DNA of 64,000 nt from Armatimonadota bacterium (GCA_026392115.1 JAPLCQ010000064.1:1-64000); one strand, 5' to 3'. Positions 35,946 to 43,160 are shown, counted from the stretch's first letter. A program made the numbers and translations. The notes: a model not told the origin generated them from the sequence alone.

Positions 35946-36686
35946 TTATAGCTCGGACCGCTCGTGCGGCTGACAGGTATGCCGCACCAGCAGAAGCAGG
36001 TAATGCACGGCGCGGCTCCATTCGGCCTGGGCCTCGGGCGGAAGCGCTTCCAGGCCCTGTATGGCGGCAACCAGCGCCGTCTCCAGCTCCTCTGGCCCGC
36101 CGTCTGCCGCTTGCAGGGCCCTCAGGACGCAACCCAGCGGGGAGCCGGTCAGCGCTTCGTCGGGTATGCCGCTCAGGCTCACAAACAGCGACTCAAACCG
36201 AGGCACGAAGCGTTGCAGCGCTGCCGGCCCATCCATGGCGGCGGCGAGGCCCGGCACGCCCGACCATCGCCGCCGGCCGGTGTAGAAGACCAACGGGATG
36301 ATGGGCGAGAGGCGCCGTGCCTGGGACGGAGTCTTCTCCTGCTCCCAACGCTGCCGCTGGAGGTCCCACACCTGTACCATATACGAGAGGAGACGGTGTC
36401 CCATGAGCCGGTCGGGCCGCGATTGGTGCTCCACCAACAGGAAGACCCAGACCTCCGACGAACCTGACCGGTGCGGCACGCGGTACAGCAGGTCGGCCTC
36501 GTGCTTGTGCAGGCTTGCGGGCACAAATGAGCGGTTCACCCGTTCAGCCCGGCTGAACTCCAGGCTGTCGGCGATCTCCCGCGCCGCCATGGCGACGAGG
36601 TCGCGCAGGTTGGCGGTCGACTCCAGCAGCCAGATCGTTCCTCGGTCTGCGAACTCCCGTACCGGTGCGTCGTCTGTTTCCACCAT
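35946..36686 (-). CDS. Rpn-family recombination-promoting nuclease, N-terminal catalytic part
   Basis: The 246-residue segment has the PDDEXK_2 transposase-like core: LHKHEADLLYRVP (metal Asp), EVWVFLLVEHQSRPD (the E-x-Q form used by the family) and RLSPIIPLVFYTG. Rpn nucleases make DNA breaks and promote RecA-independent recombination; recent work links them to phage defence. The frame meets a TAA at 35946-35948 where family members continue, and the expected C-terminus follows in the same frame. One nonsense change (a Tyr codon to TAA is enough) has therefore split the gene. Confidence 0.8.
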   Translation of the reverse strand: MVETDDAPVREFADRGTIWLLESTANLRDLVAMAAREIADSLEFSRAERVNRSFVPASLHKHEADLLYRVPHRSGSSEVWVFLLVEHQSRPDRLMGHRLLSYMVQVWDLQRQRWEQEKTPSQARRLSPIIPLVFYTGRRRWSGVPGLAAAMDGPAALQRFVPRFESLFVSLSGIPDEALTGSPLGCVLRALQAADGGPEELETALVAAIQGLEALPPEAQAEWSRAVHYLLLLVRHTCQPHERSEL

Positions 36687-36751
36687 GTCCCGACCCTCCG
36701 TCTGACATGATAGCCGACGAGGCCCGGCGACGCAAGGCTCAACACTGCCGC

Positions 36752-37202
36752 GGGCGCGCGCAGGGGCGGCAGGTGATTCTTCAGCGATGCGGTCCTCAGG
36801 TTCGTCATCACGCGGACCAGGTTCGGGTAGGCCTTGATGGCGATGATCAGCCGGTCGTACATCGCCACGTTGGCCTGCTCCTCGTCGACGCCTGCCTGGG
36901 CGGCCTCGAGCACCGTGCCCGGCGCGGTGATCTTGCCGAGGTAGTGGTTGGCCGGGTAGGCCACGCCGTGGGTCTTCAGCGCGTTCTGCATCGCGGCGAC
37001 GTGGTTGGCCTCGGCCGCCATGATGTTCGAGTAGGGCTGCACCGGCCCGAACCTGGCGACGATGGCGTTGTAGCCGGCATAGGCGTTGTACTCGCCACCG
37101 GGCCGGAGCGGTTCCCTGCCATTCTGTCGGCCAGCGGGGTGTATTGGGCGGGAACGCCGTTGCGCTTCCGTCGTCCTGAGGTGGGAGCGTGGAGCATCAT
37201 GA
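36752..37202 (-). pseudogene. Remnant of a ferritin-like (DUF2202-type) gene
   Basis: In one frame the minus strand reads EYNAYAGYNAIVARFGPV, then PYSNIMAAEANHVAAMQNAL and VDEEQANVAMYDRLIIAI, ending NLRTASLKNHLPP: the two-helix-pair pattern of DUF2202 ferritin-like proteins. The expected N-terminus (MMLHAP...QYTPLADRMAGNRSGP, ATG at 37202) is in another frame, so a frameshift near 37095-37110 separates them. The frame then runs on without its own stop into the Rpn gene. No intact start and stop serve this ORF. It looks like decayed sequence between two intact-looking neighbours. Confidence 0.6.
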
Positions 37203-37215
37203 GCGCGGGAACCCC

Positions 37216-37818
37216 ATGTCGGTGATGACTGGCGAGCAGGACACCGATGCCCGCCTGGTGGCCGCGGCGGCTCGCGGCGACCAGGAGGCGTTCGGATCGC
37301 TGTTCCGTGCGCACTACAGGCGCGTCTACAACCTCGCGTACCGACTGACGGACAGCCGCGACTCGTCGGAGGATGTCACCCAGACGGCGTTCGTCCGGGC
37401 CTATGAGTCGATCGGCAGGCTGCGGGACGGCCAGGCGTTCCTGAAGTTCATGTTCCGCATCGTGGTGAACCTGGTGCGCGACCGCGCCAAGTCGGCGCGG
37501 CGCAAGCCGTGGGTCTCCTTCGACGATGTGACCGTGGCCGGGGCAGGCGCGGAGCCCGTGGAGTTCGCCGACCCATCGCTGGACCCGCACAAGATCACGG
37601 CGGGCGCCGAGATGCACCGGGCGCTGCTGGAGCAGTTGCGGGCCCTGGCGCCGGAGTTCCGCGAGGTGGTCGTGCTGCACCATATGGAAGAGATGGACGT
37701 GCGCGAGATATCGAGGACGCTGGGAGTGCCCGAGGGCACCGTGCAGTCGAGGCTGGGCCGGGCAAGAGCCAAGCTGCGTGAGGCGCTGGCCGGCTGGTTG
37801 GACCAGGATTGGGAGTGA
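37216..37818 (+). CDS. ECF sigma factor (RpoE-like)
   Basis: The 200-residue protein shows sigma region 2 (LFRAHYRRVYNLAYRLTD, EDVTQTAFVRAYESIGRL) and region 4 (LAPEFREVVVLHHMEEMDVREISRTLGVPEGTVQSRLGRARAKL). It lacks regions 1 and 3, as ECF sigmas do. It redirects RNA polymerase to stress promoters. A zinc-binding anti-sigma gene follows 5 bases later and an RseB-like gene after that, forming a sensing module. The ATG at 37216 is preferred; 37225 is an alternative. Confidence 0.93.
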   Translation: MSVMTGEQDTDARLVAAAARGDQEAFGSLFRAHYRRVYNLAYRLTDSRDSSEDVTQTAFVRAYESIGRLRDGQAFLKFMFRIVVNLVRDRAKSARRKPWVSFDDVTVAGAGAEPVEFADPSLDPHKITAGAEMHRALLEQLRALAPEFREVVVLHHMEEMDVREISRTLGVPEGTVQSRLGRARAKLREALAGWLDQDWE

Positions 37819-37823
37819 CCGCT

Positions 37824-38312
37824 ATGCCTGAACCGTTCGTCTGCCGCTTGATCCAAGACGACCTGACCGCCTACCACGGCGGCTGGCTGAAGGCCGCCCG
37901 CGCCGAAGCCGTGCGCAGGCACCTTGCGGCATGCCCGGCCTGCGCCGCCGAGGCCGCGCGCGACAGGGCGCTGGTGCGCTCGCTGTCCGAGGCGCCGGCC
38001 GAGACGCCGGTGATCCCCGAGTGGAGCCGCGTGCTGGCCGAGCGCGGGCGCCTGCGCCGTAACTGGAGCCCCTTCGCCCGCCCGGCATTGGGCTTCTCCG
38101 GAGCGCTGGCCGCCGGTGTCCTGGCGCTGGTCGTCTGGACGCGGCTGCCCGGTCCGGTCGGACAGGAGACGGGGTCCGAGCCGGCCGACGCCTCGGTGGT
38201 CTCGCAGGTGGCGGTCCACAACATGGTGGCGGCCGGCTCCTTCTCCGGAGACCCGAACCGCGACGTCCTCCTCATGTACAGCAGCCCTGCCGACGGAGCC
38301 GGCCCAAGATGA
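37824..38312 (+). CDS. Anti-sigma factor with zinc-finger (ZAS) domain
   Basis: The 162-residue protein begins with a ZAS-type domain: CRLIQDDLTAYHGGWL, then RRHLAACPACAAEAAR giving the H-x3-C-x2-C ligands. A single membrane helix (FSGALAAGVLALVVWTRL) follows, then a ~60-residue outer part. It should hold the upstream ECF sigma at the membrane until an envelope signal releases it. GGGAG precedes the ATG at 37824. Its stop overlaps the next start as ATGA. Confidence 0.9.
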   Translation: MPEPFVCRLIQDDLTAYHGGWLKAARAEAVRRHLAACPACAAEAARDRALVRSLSEAPAETPVIPEWSRVLAERGRLRRNWSPFARPALGFSGALAAGVLALVVWTRLPGPVGQETGSEPADASVVSQVAVHNMVAAGSFSGDPNRDVLLMYSSPADGAGPR

Positions 38313-39358
38313 TCGGGGTCCGCGGCCTCCTGTGCTCTGTGTCCCTCGCGGCCAGCCTCGCCGCCATGCCGGTCCAGGCGGCTCCCACCGCGCGCCGACT
38401 GCTGGCGGCGGCGTATGCCGGCCCGTCGGTGGCCTACTCGGGCGTGCAGCGCGCGGATGTGAGCCTGGAGACGGGCAAGGCGAGCGCCTCGGTCCGGGTC
38501 TGGTGCAACGGCAAAGGGGCCATCCGGCGCGAGTACGGCGGCGGTGCGGCGGCGGGCGTGGTCTCGTTGCAGGTGGGCCGGAGCGTCTGGCAACGGAGCC
38601 CCGACGGAACGTGGATGAAGCTCCCAGCCGAGGCCGGATGGGCGTCCGGCGCCGAGGCGGCGGAAGCGGCGCTGCGCAACTACGACGTTCGGCAGTCTCC
38701 TCCGGTCAAGCTCCTGGGCCGTACCGCGGCGCCGCTCACCCTCGCGCCGCGGGCCGCGTACAACCCTTCCCGCAAGCTCTGGGTGGAGCCCGGGACCGGT
38801 ATCGTACTTCGCGACGAGTTGTACGCGCCCGACGGCCGGCTTCGGTCGTCGTCGGTCTACACGTCGCTGAAGGTCGGCCCCCAGGCGGCGGGCCAGTTCG
38901 CGCCTCCGACTGGGGCGTCGTCGCCTGACCTCACCGGCCCCTCGTCCTTCGCCGCGCGCGCTTCGGCCGCGGAGGTGCGGGCCGACACTGGTTCGCCCGC
39001 GCCGCAGCCCGGCTATGTCCCGCCAGGCTACCGCCCCGTGCTCTACGGCGTCGTGAAGACCGGTAGCGGAAGGCTGATGCCCGCCGTGCGGTACTCCGAC
39101 GGCTTGGCTGCATTCACCCTGTTCCGGCGCGGCTTCGGGGCGGGGCGCGGCGCCGGCGGGCGCGGCTTCGGGCGCGGGCGCGGCAGGGGGCAGGGCGGCC
39201 CGCCATGGGCGCGGCAGACGAACCAGGGCCCCGGGTGCGTGGCCGAAAGCGACCTGCAGCGCGCTACCGTGACGGTTGCGACCTCCCGGGCGAACTACCT
39301 GCTGGTGGGCGACCTGGCCGAGTCCGAACTGCTTCGCGTGGGGCGCTCGCTGCCGTAG
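38309..39358 (+). CDS. MucB/RseB-like exported sigma-factor regulator
   Basis: The 349-residue protein has a signal peptide (LLCSVSLAASLAAMPVQA). A beta-rich domain follows, resembling RseB/LolA-type lipoprotein-sensing folds (AYSGVQRADVSLETG, GAIRREYGGG, KLWVEPGTGIVLRDELYAPDG). A Gly/Arg-rich low-complexity tract (about residues 275-295) lies in the second half. In RseB systems this protein binds the anti-sigma factor and detects mislocalised lipids or lipoproteins. ATGA coupling to the anti-sigma gene supports the role. Similarity is at fold level, so the family call is moderate. Confidence 0.75.
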   Translation: MIGVRGLLCSVSLAASLAAMPVQAAPTARRLLAAAYAGPSVAYSGVQRADVSLETGKASASVRVWCNGKGAIRREYGGGAAAGVVSLQVGRSVWQRSPDGTWMKLPAEAGWASGAEAAEAALRNYDVRQSPPVKLLGRTAAPLTLAPRAAYNPSRKLWVEPGTGIVLRDELYAPDGRLRSSSVYTSLKVGPQAAGQFAPPTGASSPDLTGPSSFAARASAAEVRADTGSPAPQPGYVPPGYRPVLYGVVKTGSGRLMPAVRYSDGLAAFTLFRRGFGAGRGAGGRGFGRGRGRGQGGPPWARQTNQGPGCVAESDLQRATVTVATSRANYLLVGDLAESELLRVGRSLP

Positions 39359-39425
39359 CGCCTCGTGGGGCTACAATGCTCCCGAGAACCGCGCGTCGGC
39401 CCCGGAGCCGGCAGAGGAGTAGCCC

Positions 39426-39845
39426 ATGACCTCGCTTCGACAAGCGGCCGTCGCCGCTCTGCTGGTGGCCGGCTGCGCACCCATGGCCGGTTGCACGCCT
39501 CCGGCCGGGCCGGGCGCCACGAAGCCGCCGGCGATAGCCGTCAAACCCCTGCCTGACCTGACGCCGGCTGAGCTCCGCAAGCGGCTCGCCGCGCCGAAGC
39601 CTCCTCTGCTCCTCGACGTGCGCGAGGCCGGGGAGCGCGAAGAGGCCAAGATCAGCCCCAGCAAGCATATCCCGCTGGGCGATCTGCCCGCCCGCCTCAA
39701 GGAGCTCGACAAGAAAGCCGAGATCGTGGTCTACTGCCACTCCGGCCGCCGCTCCGCCCACGCGGCGCAGATCCTGCGCGACGCCGGCTTCAGCAAGGTC
39801 CGCAACCTGGCAGGCGGGATGAGCGCGTGGCAGTCTGGTCTGTGA
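39426..39845 (+). CDS. Rhodanese-domain lipoprotein
   Basis: The 139-residue protein has a lipoprotein signal with lipobox LVAGC (Cys17; a second possible site is MAGC, Cys23). A single rhodanese domain follows: LLLDVREAGEREEAKI, HIPLGDLPARL, and the active-site loop VVYCHSGRRSAHAA with Cys104. It should carry persulfide sulfur on Cys104 outside the cytoplasm. It is 67 bases after the RseB-like gene, with GAGGAG upstream of the ATG. A DUF2892 partner domain occurs at 33898, but not adjacent. Confidence 0.92.
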   Translation: MTSLRQAAVAALLVAGCAPMAGCTPPAGPGATKPPAIAVKPLPDLTPAELRKRLAAPKPPLLLDVREAGEREEAKISPSKHIPLGDLPARLKELDKKAEIVVYCHSGRRSAHAAQILRDAGFSKVRNLAGGMSAWQSGL

Positions 39846-39918
39846 TGGTGAGAAGGGGAGCGGGCGTCGGGGCGCCGGTTGCCCGGAGTGCGCAGTGCGC
39901 CCAGCCGTCGGTTGAGTA

Positions 39919-39943
39919 GGTCCGCGCAGCCGTTGCGCGGACC
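39919..39943 (+). terminator. Strong hairpin after the rhodanese gene
   Basis: GGTCCGCGCA (39919-39928) and TGCGCGGACC (39934-39943) form a perfect 10-bp stem with a 5-base loop. It lies 74 bases after the rhodanese stop and before the riboswitch promoter. There is no T-tract, so termination is likely but not proven. Confidence 0.5.
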
Positions 39944-40021
39944 GTATCGAAACCACGCCGCGGGCCTTTTCCCCAGATAACCTCCCTAACCGACGCGGCG
40001 TGCTGCAACCGGACCGCTTTG

Positions 40022-40030
40022 TGGTACTAT
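40022..40030 (+). promoter_or_regulatory. Extended -10 promoter for the tandem leader RNA
   Basis: TG (40022-40023), one base, then TACTAT (40025-40030) is an extended -10 element. No good -35 box is visible upstream, which extended -10 promoters do not need. Transcription would start near 40036-40038, exactly at the 5' side of the first structured element. Confidence 0.5.
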
Positions 40031-40032
40031 AT

Positions 40033-40111
40033 GGGTGCATCCAGAGAGGCCCGCAAGGGTCCAGCAACCGGGTTGGAGACACCACGGTGCTACGAGGCGC
40101 AGCCTCGATGC
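40033..40111 (+). promoter_or_regulatory. S-box-like (SAM-I/SAM-IV clan) leader element
   Basis: P1 pairs GCATC (40037-40041) with GATGC (40107-40111). Just inside lie ATCCAGAGAGG, AGCAACC (40063-40069) and GGTGCTA (40086-40092), the conserved core words of SAM-I RNAs, and a 6-bp hairpin CGAGGC/GCCTCG (40093-40107) takes the P4 position. The P2 arm is short and lacks the kink-turn and pseudoknot of a full S-box, so this could be a SAM-I/IV variant or a degenerate copy. An intrinsic terminator follows at 40146, giving a transcriptional OFF-switch layout. Ligand identity is inferred. Confidence 0.55.
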
Positions 40112-40145
40112 GGGGAGCTTGGCCTCCCAAACCCAAAGTCTCCAT

Positions 40146-40178
40146 GCCACGGTCGCGGGTGCGACGGTGGCTTTTTTT
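40146..40178 (+). terminator. Intrinsic terminator within the leader RNA
   Basis: GCCACGGTCGC (40146-40156), a 4-base loop, and GCGACGGTGGC (40161-40171) form an 11-position stem with one central mismatch. Seven consecutive T residues follow (40172-40178). It lies after the first S-box-like element and before the second, so transcripts that reach the YbjN gene from the upstream promoter must read through it. Confidence 0.88.
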
Positions 40179-40187
40179 GTGTCGGAA

Positions 40188-40292
40188 CCTATCCAGAGTG
40201 GCGCGAGGGCACGGCCCGATGACCGCCCGGCAACCAGGCTCCCCGTGGGCCACGGTGCCAAGTCCGTCCCCCTGATGAGGGGGATAGATAGG
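40188..40292 (+). promoter_or_regulatory. SAM-I (S-box) riboswitch
   Basis: P1 is CCTATC (40188-40193) with GATAGG (40287-40292). The core shows CCAGAGTGG, GAGGGCACGGCCC (pseudoknot region), GATGA kink-turn, CCGGCAACC, and GGTGCCAAGTCC; P4 is CCCCC/GGGGG (40268-40272 / 40279-40283). All main SAM-I features are present. The 3' strand of P1 overlaps the AGGAG ribosome site (40290-40294) of the 37-codon ORF starting at 40301. Bound S-adenosylmethionine should therefore lock P1 and hide the ribosome site: translational OFF control. Confidence 0.93.
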
Positions 40293-40300
40293 AGAGAACG

Positions 40301-40414
40301 ATGCATCACGCAACGGTGTACCCGGCCCGCCGAGGCCTTGCCGCTCCCGGTCCGACGCGCCACCGGCGCCGTCTTGGTCTGGCGCGAACCATCCACGAAG
40401 GCGGCCCACGATGA
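40301..40414 (+). CDS. 37-codon leader ORF coupled to the YbjN gene
   Basis: ATG 40301 lies 6 bases after AGGAG and directly follows the SAM-I riboswitch. The 37-residue product starts MHHATVYPARR, is rich in Arg/Pro/Gly and resembles no domain. Its TGA (40412-40414) overlaps the YbjN start as ATGA. The riboswitch controls this ribosome site, and coupling would pass control on to the YbjN gene, which has no good site of its own. Whether the peptide itself has a function is unknown. Confidence 0.6.
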   Translation: MHHATVYPARRGLAAPGPTRHRRRLGLARTIHEGGPR

Positions 40415-40965
40415 GCACGACCCTCAAGAAGGTCGTCCGCCTGCTGTCCGAAGCCGGGTGGCACGCCTACACTTCCGGCGACGACACGGCGGTCATCATG
40501 ACGGTGTGCGGCGACAGGACGCAGCCGGTCGTGGCCGAGCTCCACGAGGATGGCAGGTACCTCCGCTTCATCGCCCGGTGGTTCATGGTCCTGCCTGAGG
40601 GCGACAAGCGGGAGGCGCTGCTGGCCAAGCTGCTGCAGCGGAACTGCCAGCTGAAGCTCCTGAAGTTCGGCCTGGACCCCAGAGACGGCGAGGTCACGGC
40701 CGAGGTCTCGCTGCCCCTCATGGGAGGCAAACTGCGACCGGACCAGCTGAACCGCGTCCTCTGGACCATGAACGAGGTCCTGCCCGAGCAGCGCGCCACG
40801 CTGCTGGAGTTCCTCGAGACCGGCGTCGACCGGCGCGAGGAGCAGAAGAGCATGGACGACACGGTGCGCAAGCTGCTCGAGGCCGGCCCGGCCGGCGACG
40901 AGGACGCCGGCGCCGACGAGTTGATCGACCTGTCGGCGCTGCCCGACCAGCCGGCCGACGACTAG
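40411..40965 (+). CDS. YbjN-domain protein under SAM-riboswitch control
   Basis: The 184-residue protein shows the YbjN-like fold pattern: LKKVVRLLSEAGWHAYTSGDD, then YLRFIARWFMVLPEGDKREALLAKLLQRNCQLKLLKFGLD, then EVTAEVSLPLMGGKLRPDQLNRVLWTMNEV. An acidic tail ends it (about residues 160-184). YbjN domains resemble type III secretion chaperones and are linked to stress responses in E. coli; their action is unknown. The start is the ATG in the ATGA overlap with the leader ORF. The next gene, a SNF2 helicase, has its own S-box, so the two are probably made under the same S-adenosylmethionine condition. Confidence 0.82.
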   Translation: MSTTLKKVVRLLSEAGWHAYTSGDDTAVIMTVCGDRTQPVVAELHEDGRYLRFIARWFMVLPEGDKREALLAKLLQRNCQLKLLKFGLDPRDGEVTAEVSLPLMGGKLRPDQLNRVLWTMNEVLPEQRATLLEFLETGVDRREEQKSMDDTVRKLLEAGPAGDEDAGADELIDLSALPDQPADD

Positions 40966-41046
40966 ACCGAAAGGAGCGACCTGGCAGTCGGACCCCGGCA
41001 TCGCCCGCCGTGCCCGGCGAACCGGGCCCAACCCAAACGAGACGCG

Positions 41047-41149
41047 CCTATCACGAGTGGCGGTAGGGATCCGGCCCTGTGACCGCCCGGCATCCGGGCT
41101 CCCGAGCGAGCCGCGGTGCCCCGTCCGGCCCCGCTGGAGGGGAGATAGG
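41047..41149 (+). promoter_or_regulatory. SAM-I (S-box) riboswitch-like RNA before the helicase gene
   Basis: P1 CCTATC (41047-41052) pairs with GATAGG (41144-41149), identical to the P1 of the element at 40188. P2 closes with GGCGG/CCGCC around GTAGGGATCCGGCCC, and P4 is CCCC/GGGG (41129-41132 / 41139-41142). Two core words differ from consensus: GGCATCC instead of GGCAACC, and GGTGCCCCGTCC instead of GGTGCYAAxTCC. P1 overlaps the AGGGAG ribosome site of the helicase, so translational control is built in. The core changes could alter affinity or ligand. A 6-bp hairpin (41012-41027) lies just upstream. Confidence 0.82.
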
Positions 41150-41158
41150 GAGAGACTG

Positions 41159-42955
41159 ATGCCGAACCACGAGTCCGCCTCCGACCAGGCGTTCGAGCGC
41201 GCCAACCGCATCGCCGCGGGGCTGTTCCCCCACCAGGTCGACGGCGTGGCCTTCCTCATCGGCCGACGCCGCGCCATCCTGGCCGACGACATGGGCCTGG
41301 GCAAGACCCGCCAGGCCATCGTGGCGCTCCGCGAGGCCGCGCCGACGGGGCCCTACCTGGTGGTCTGCCCCGCCTCCGTCAAACGCAACTGGGAGCGGGA
41401 GATCCTGGCCATCGACGCGAAGGCCGACGTCCGCGTGGTGAGCGGCTCCGCCGACGCGGCCACCGGGCCCTGGACCGTCATCAACTACGACATCCTCCAG
41501 GCGCACATCGAGGCTCTGACCCGCGTGCCATGGTCCGGGATCATCTTCGACGAGGCCCACTACCTGCGGAACCACACCAGCCGGCGGAGCCAGATGGGGC
41601 GCCGCCTCGTCTCCGGCGACCGCGCCGGCGGGCCCATGGTGCTCGCGCTCACCGGCACCCCGCTCACCAACCGCCCGCGCGACCTCTTCCCGCTCCTGCA
41701 GCTGATGGACCACCCCATGGGCAAGTCGTTCCTCAGCTTCGCCCGCCGCTACTGCGCGGCATACCAGAACGACTACGGCTGGGTGACCGACGGCGCCTCG
41801 AACCTCGAGGAGCTCTCGGTACAGCTGCACGGCGTCATGCTCCGCCGCACCAAGTCGGAGGTGCTCTTCCTGCCGCCCAAGATCCGCACATGGCTCCCCG
41901 TGGACGTGCCGGACGGCACCGCCACGCAGGAGATGGTCTCGGTGGTGAGCCACCTGATGCAGAGCCAGGCCGGAGGGCAGCGAACCTCGGCGCGGGGCGC
42001 GGGCGGCGATCGCGTGAAGCTCCTCTCGCTGCTCACCAAGGCGCGGCACAAGCTGGCGGCCGCCAAGGTGAAGAGCACGCTGGACCTGGTGGACGGCGCC
42101 GTGGAGCAGGGCGAGAAGGTGATCGTCTTCTCCTGCTTCGACGAGCCGATCCGCAAGATCGCGGAGCACTACAAGGAGGGGGCCGTGCTGCTGACCGGCG
42201 CCACGCCCAGCGGCAAGCGGCAGGAGCTGGTGGACCGGTTCCAGAACGACCCCGCGGTGCGGGTTTTTGCCGCCAACCTCATCGCCGGAGGCATCGGCCT
42301 GAACCTCACGGCGGCGCGGCAGGTGGTCTTCAACGACCTGGACTGGGTGCCGGCCAACCACTGGCAGGCCGAGGACCGCGCCTACCGCATCGGGCAGACC
42401 GGCGCCGTCAACGTCAGCTACCTGGTGGCAGACGGCACGGTGGACCAGTTCGTCCGCAACCTGCTGGAGGTCAAGGCGAAGCTGGTCGACGCGGTGGTGG
42501 AGGGTCAGGCCGGGCAGATCGACGCGGGCAGCGACATCCTGACCGAGCTGGAGCGGCTCATCGGCCTCATGTCGCCCCGGATGGCCGACCTCTCGTCGAA
42601 GGAGATCGACGCCGAGGTGGCGTCGCGGCTTCTGCGCGAGGCGTCGGAGCGGTACCGGCAGGAGCACCCCGAGAGCCCGGCCACGGCGGCCGCCGGAGGC
42701 CCGCGGGAGGGTGCGATCGCCGACGCGCTGGCGGCGCTGGCCCGCGCCCTGGGCGGCCCGCGGCAGTCGCGCTACCGCGTGGTCAGCCGCTCAAAGCCGG
42801 GCAGCTTCTACCAGCTGACGGTGGACGCCGGCGGCGACGTGGACTGCACCTGCCCCGGCTTCGAGTACCGCGGCATGTGCGCCCACTCCCGCGATCTGAA
42901 GACGGCCGTCGCGCGCGGCGGAGCGGTTCCGGCCGCGTACCAGCCGGTGGCGTAG
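41159..42955 (+). CDS. SNF2-family helicase/translocase with C-terminal SWIM zinc finger
   Basis: The 598-residue protein has Walker A LADDMGLGKTRQA (43-50), DEAH box (131-134), a LTGTPLTNRPRDLF motif III region, and a second RecA lobe ending QAEDRAYRIGQTGAVNVSYL. A SWIM finger lies at Cys563, Cys565, Cys574 and His576 (CTCPGFEYRGMCAH). It resembles short SMARCAL1/HepA-like translocases, which remodel DNA, stalled forks or protein-DNA complexes. The start is ATG 41159, 9 bases after the S-box P1. Control by an S-adenosylmethionine riboswitch is highly unusual for this family. The partner YbjN gene lies directly upstream. Confidence 0.92.
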   Translation: MPNHESASDQAFERANRIAAGLFPHQVDGVAFLIGRRRAILADDMGLGKTRQAIVALREAAPTGPYLVVCPASVKRNWEREILAIDAKADVRVVSGSADAATGPWTVINYDILQAHIEALTRVPWSGIIFDEAHYLRNHTSRRSQMGRRLVSGDRAGGPMVLALTGTPLTNRPRDLFPLLQLMDHPMGKSFLSFARRYCAAYQNDYGWVTDGASNLEELSVQLHGVMLRRTKSEVLFLPPKIRTWLPVDVPDGTATQEMVSVVSHLMQSQAGGQRTSARGAGGDRVKLLSLLTKARHKLAAAKVKSTLDLVDGAVEQGEKVIVFSCFDEPIRKIAEHYKEGAVLLTGATPSGKRQELVDRFQNDPAVRVFAANLIAGGIGLNLTAARQVVFNDLDWVPANHWQAEDRAYRIGQTGAVNVSYLVADGTVDQFVRNLLEVKAKLVDAVVEGQAGQIDAGSDILTELERLIGLMSPRMADLSSKEIDAEVASRLLREASERYRQEHPESPATAAAGGPREGAIADALAALARALGGPRQSRYRVVSRSKPGSFYQLTVDAGGDVDCTCPGFEYRGMCAHSRDLKTAVARGGAVPAAYQPVA

Positions 42956-43044
42956 GCGGGTCCGTCCACTGACCCTGCGCTGGTACCATCTGCTCTATAC
43001 CGAGCGGCGTCCCGGCCTCGCCGGGTCCGCGATGGTTGGGACAT

Positions 43045-43160
43045 CGTGGTCGGGGCGGGTTTGAAACCCGCCCCTACGGTGGTGAACGACGCCAATGGCC
43101 CGGTCCGCGATGATTGCGTCCGTCGTGGTAGGGGCGGGTTTCAAACCCGCCCCTACGAAC
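43045..43160. repeat. REPIN A: two REP palindromes in inverted pair
   Basis: REP 1 is a 23-base palindrome (43052-43074) with 11-base arms (GGGGCGGGTTT / AAACCCGCCCC). REP 2 (43128-43156) has perfect 14-base arms ending GTAGGGG and CCCCTAC. They are joined by a ~50-base spacer containing GCCAATGGCCCGGTCCGCGATG. When translated these repeats give the familiar GFKPAPT-type peptide. The gap 42956-43181 holds nothing else. Confidence 0.9.

Noticed and set aside
40000-40275. 91-codon plus-strand ORF across the leader RNA
   Set aside because: It spans the first S-box-like element, the terminator and the SAM-I riboswitch; the RNA structure explains the sequence better and no ribosome site is seen.
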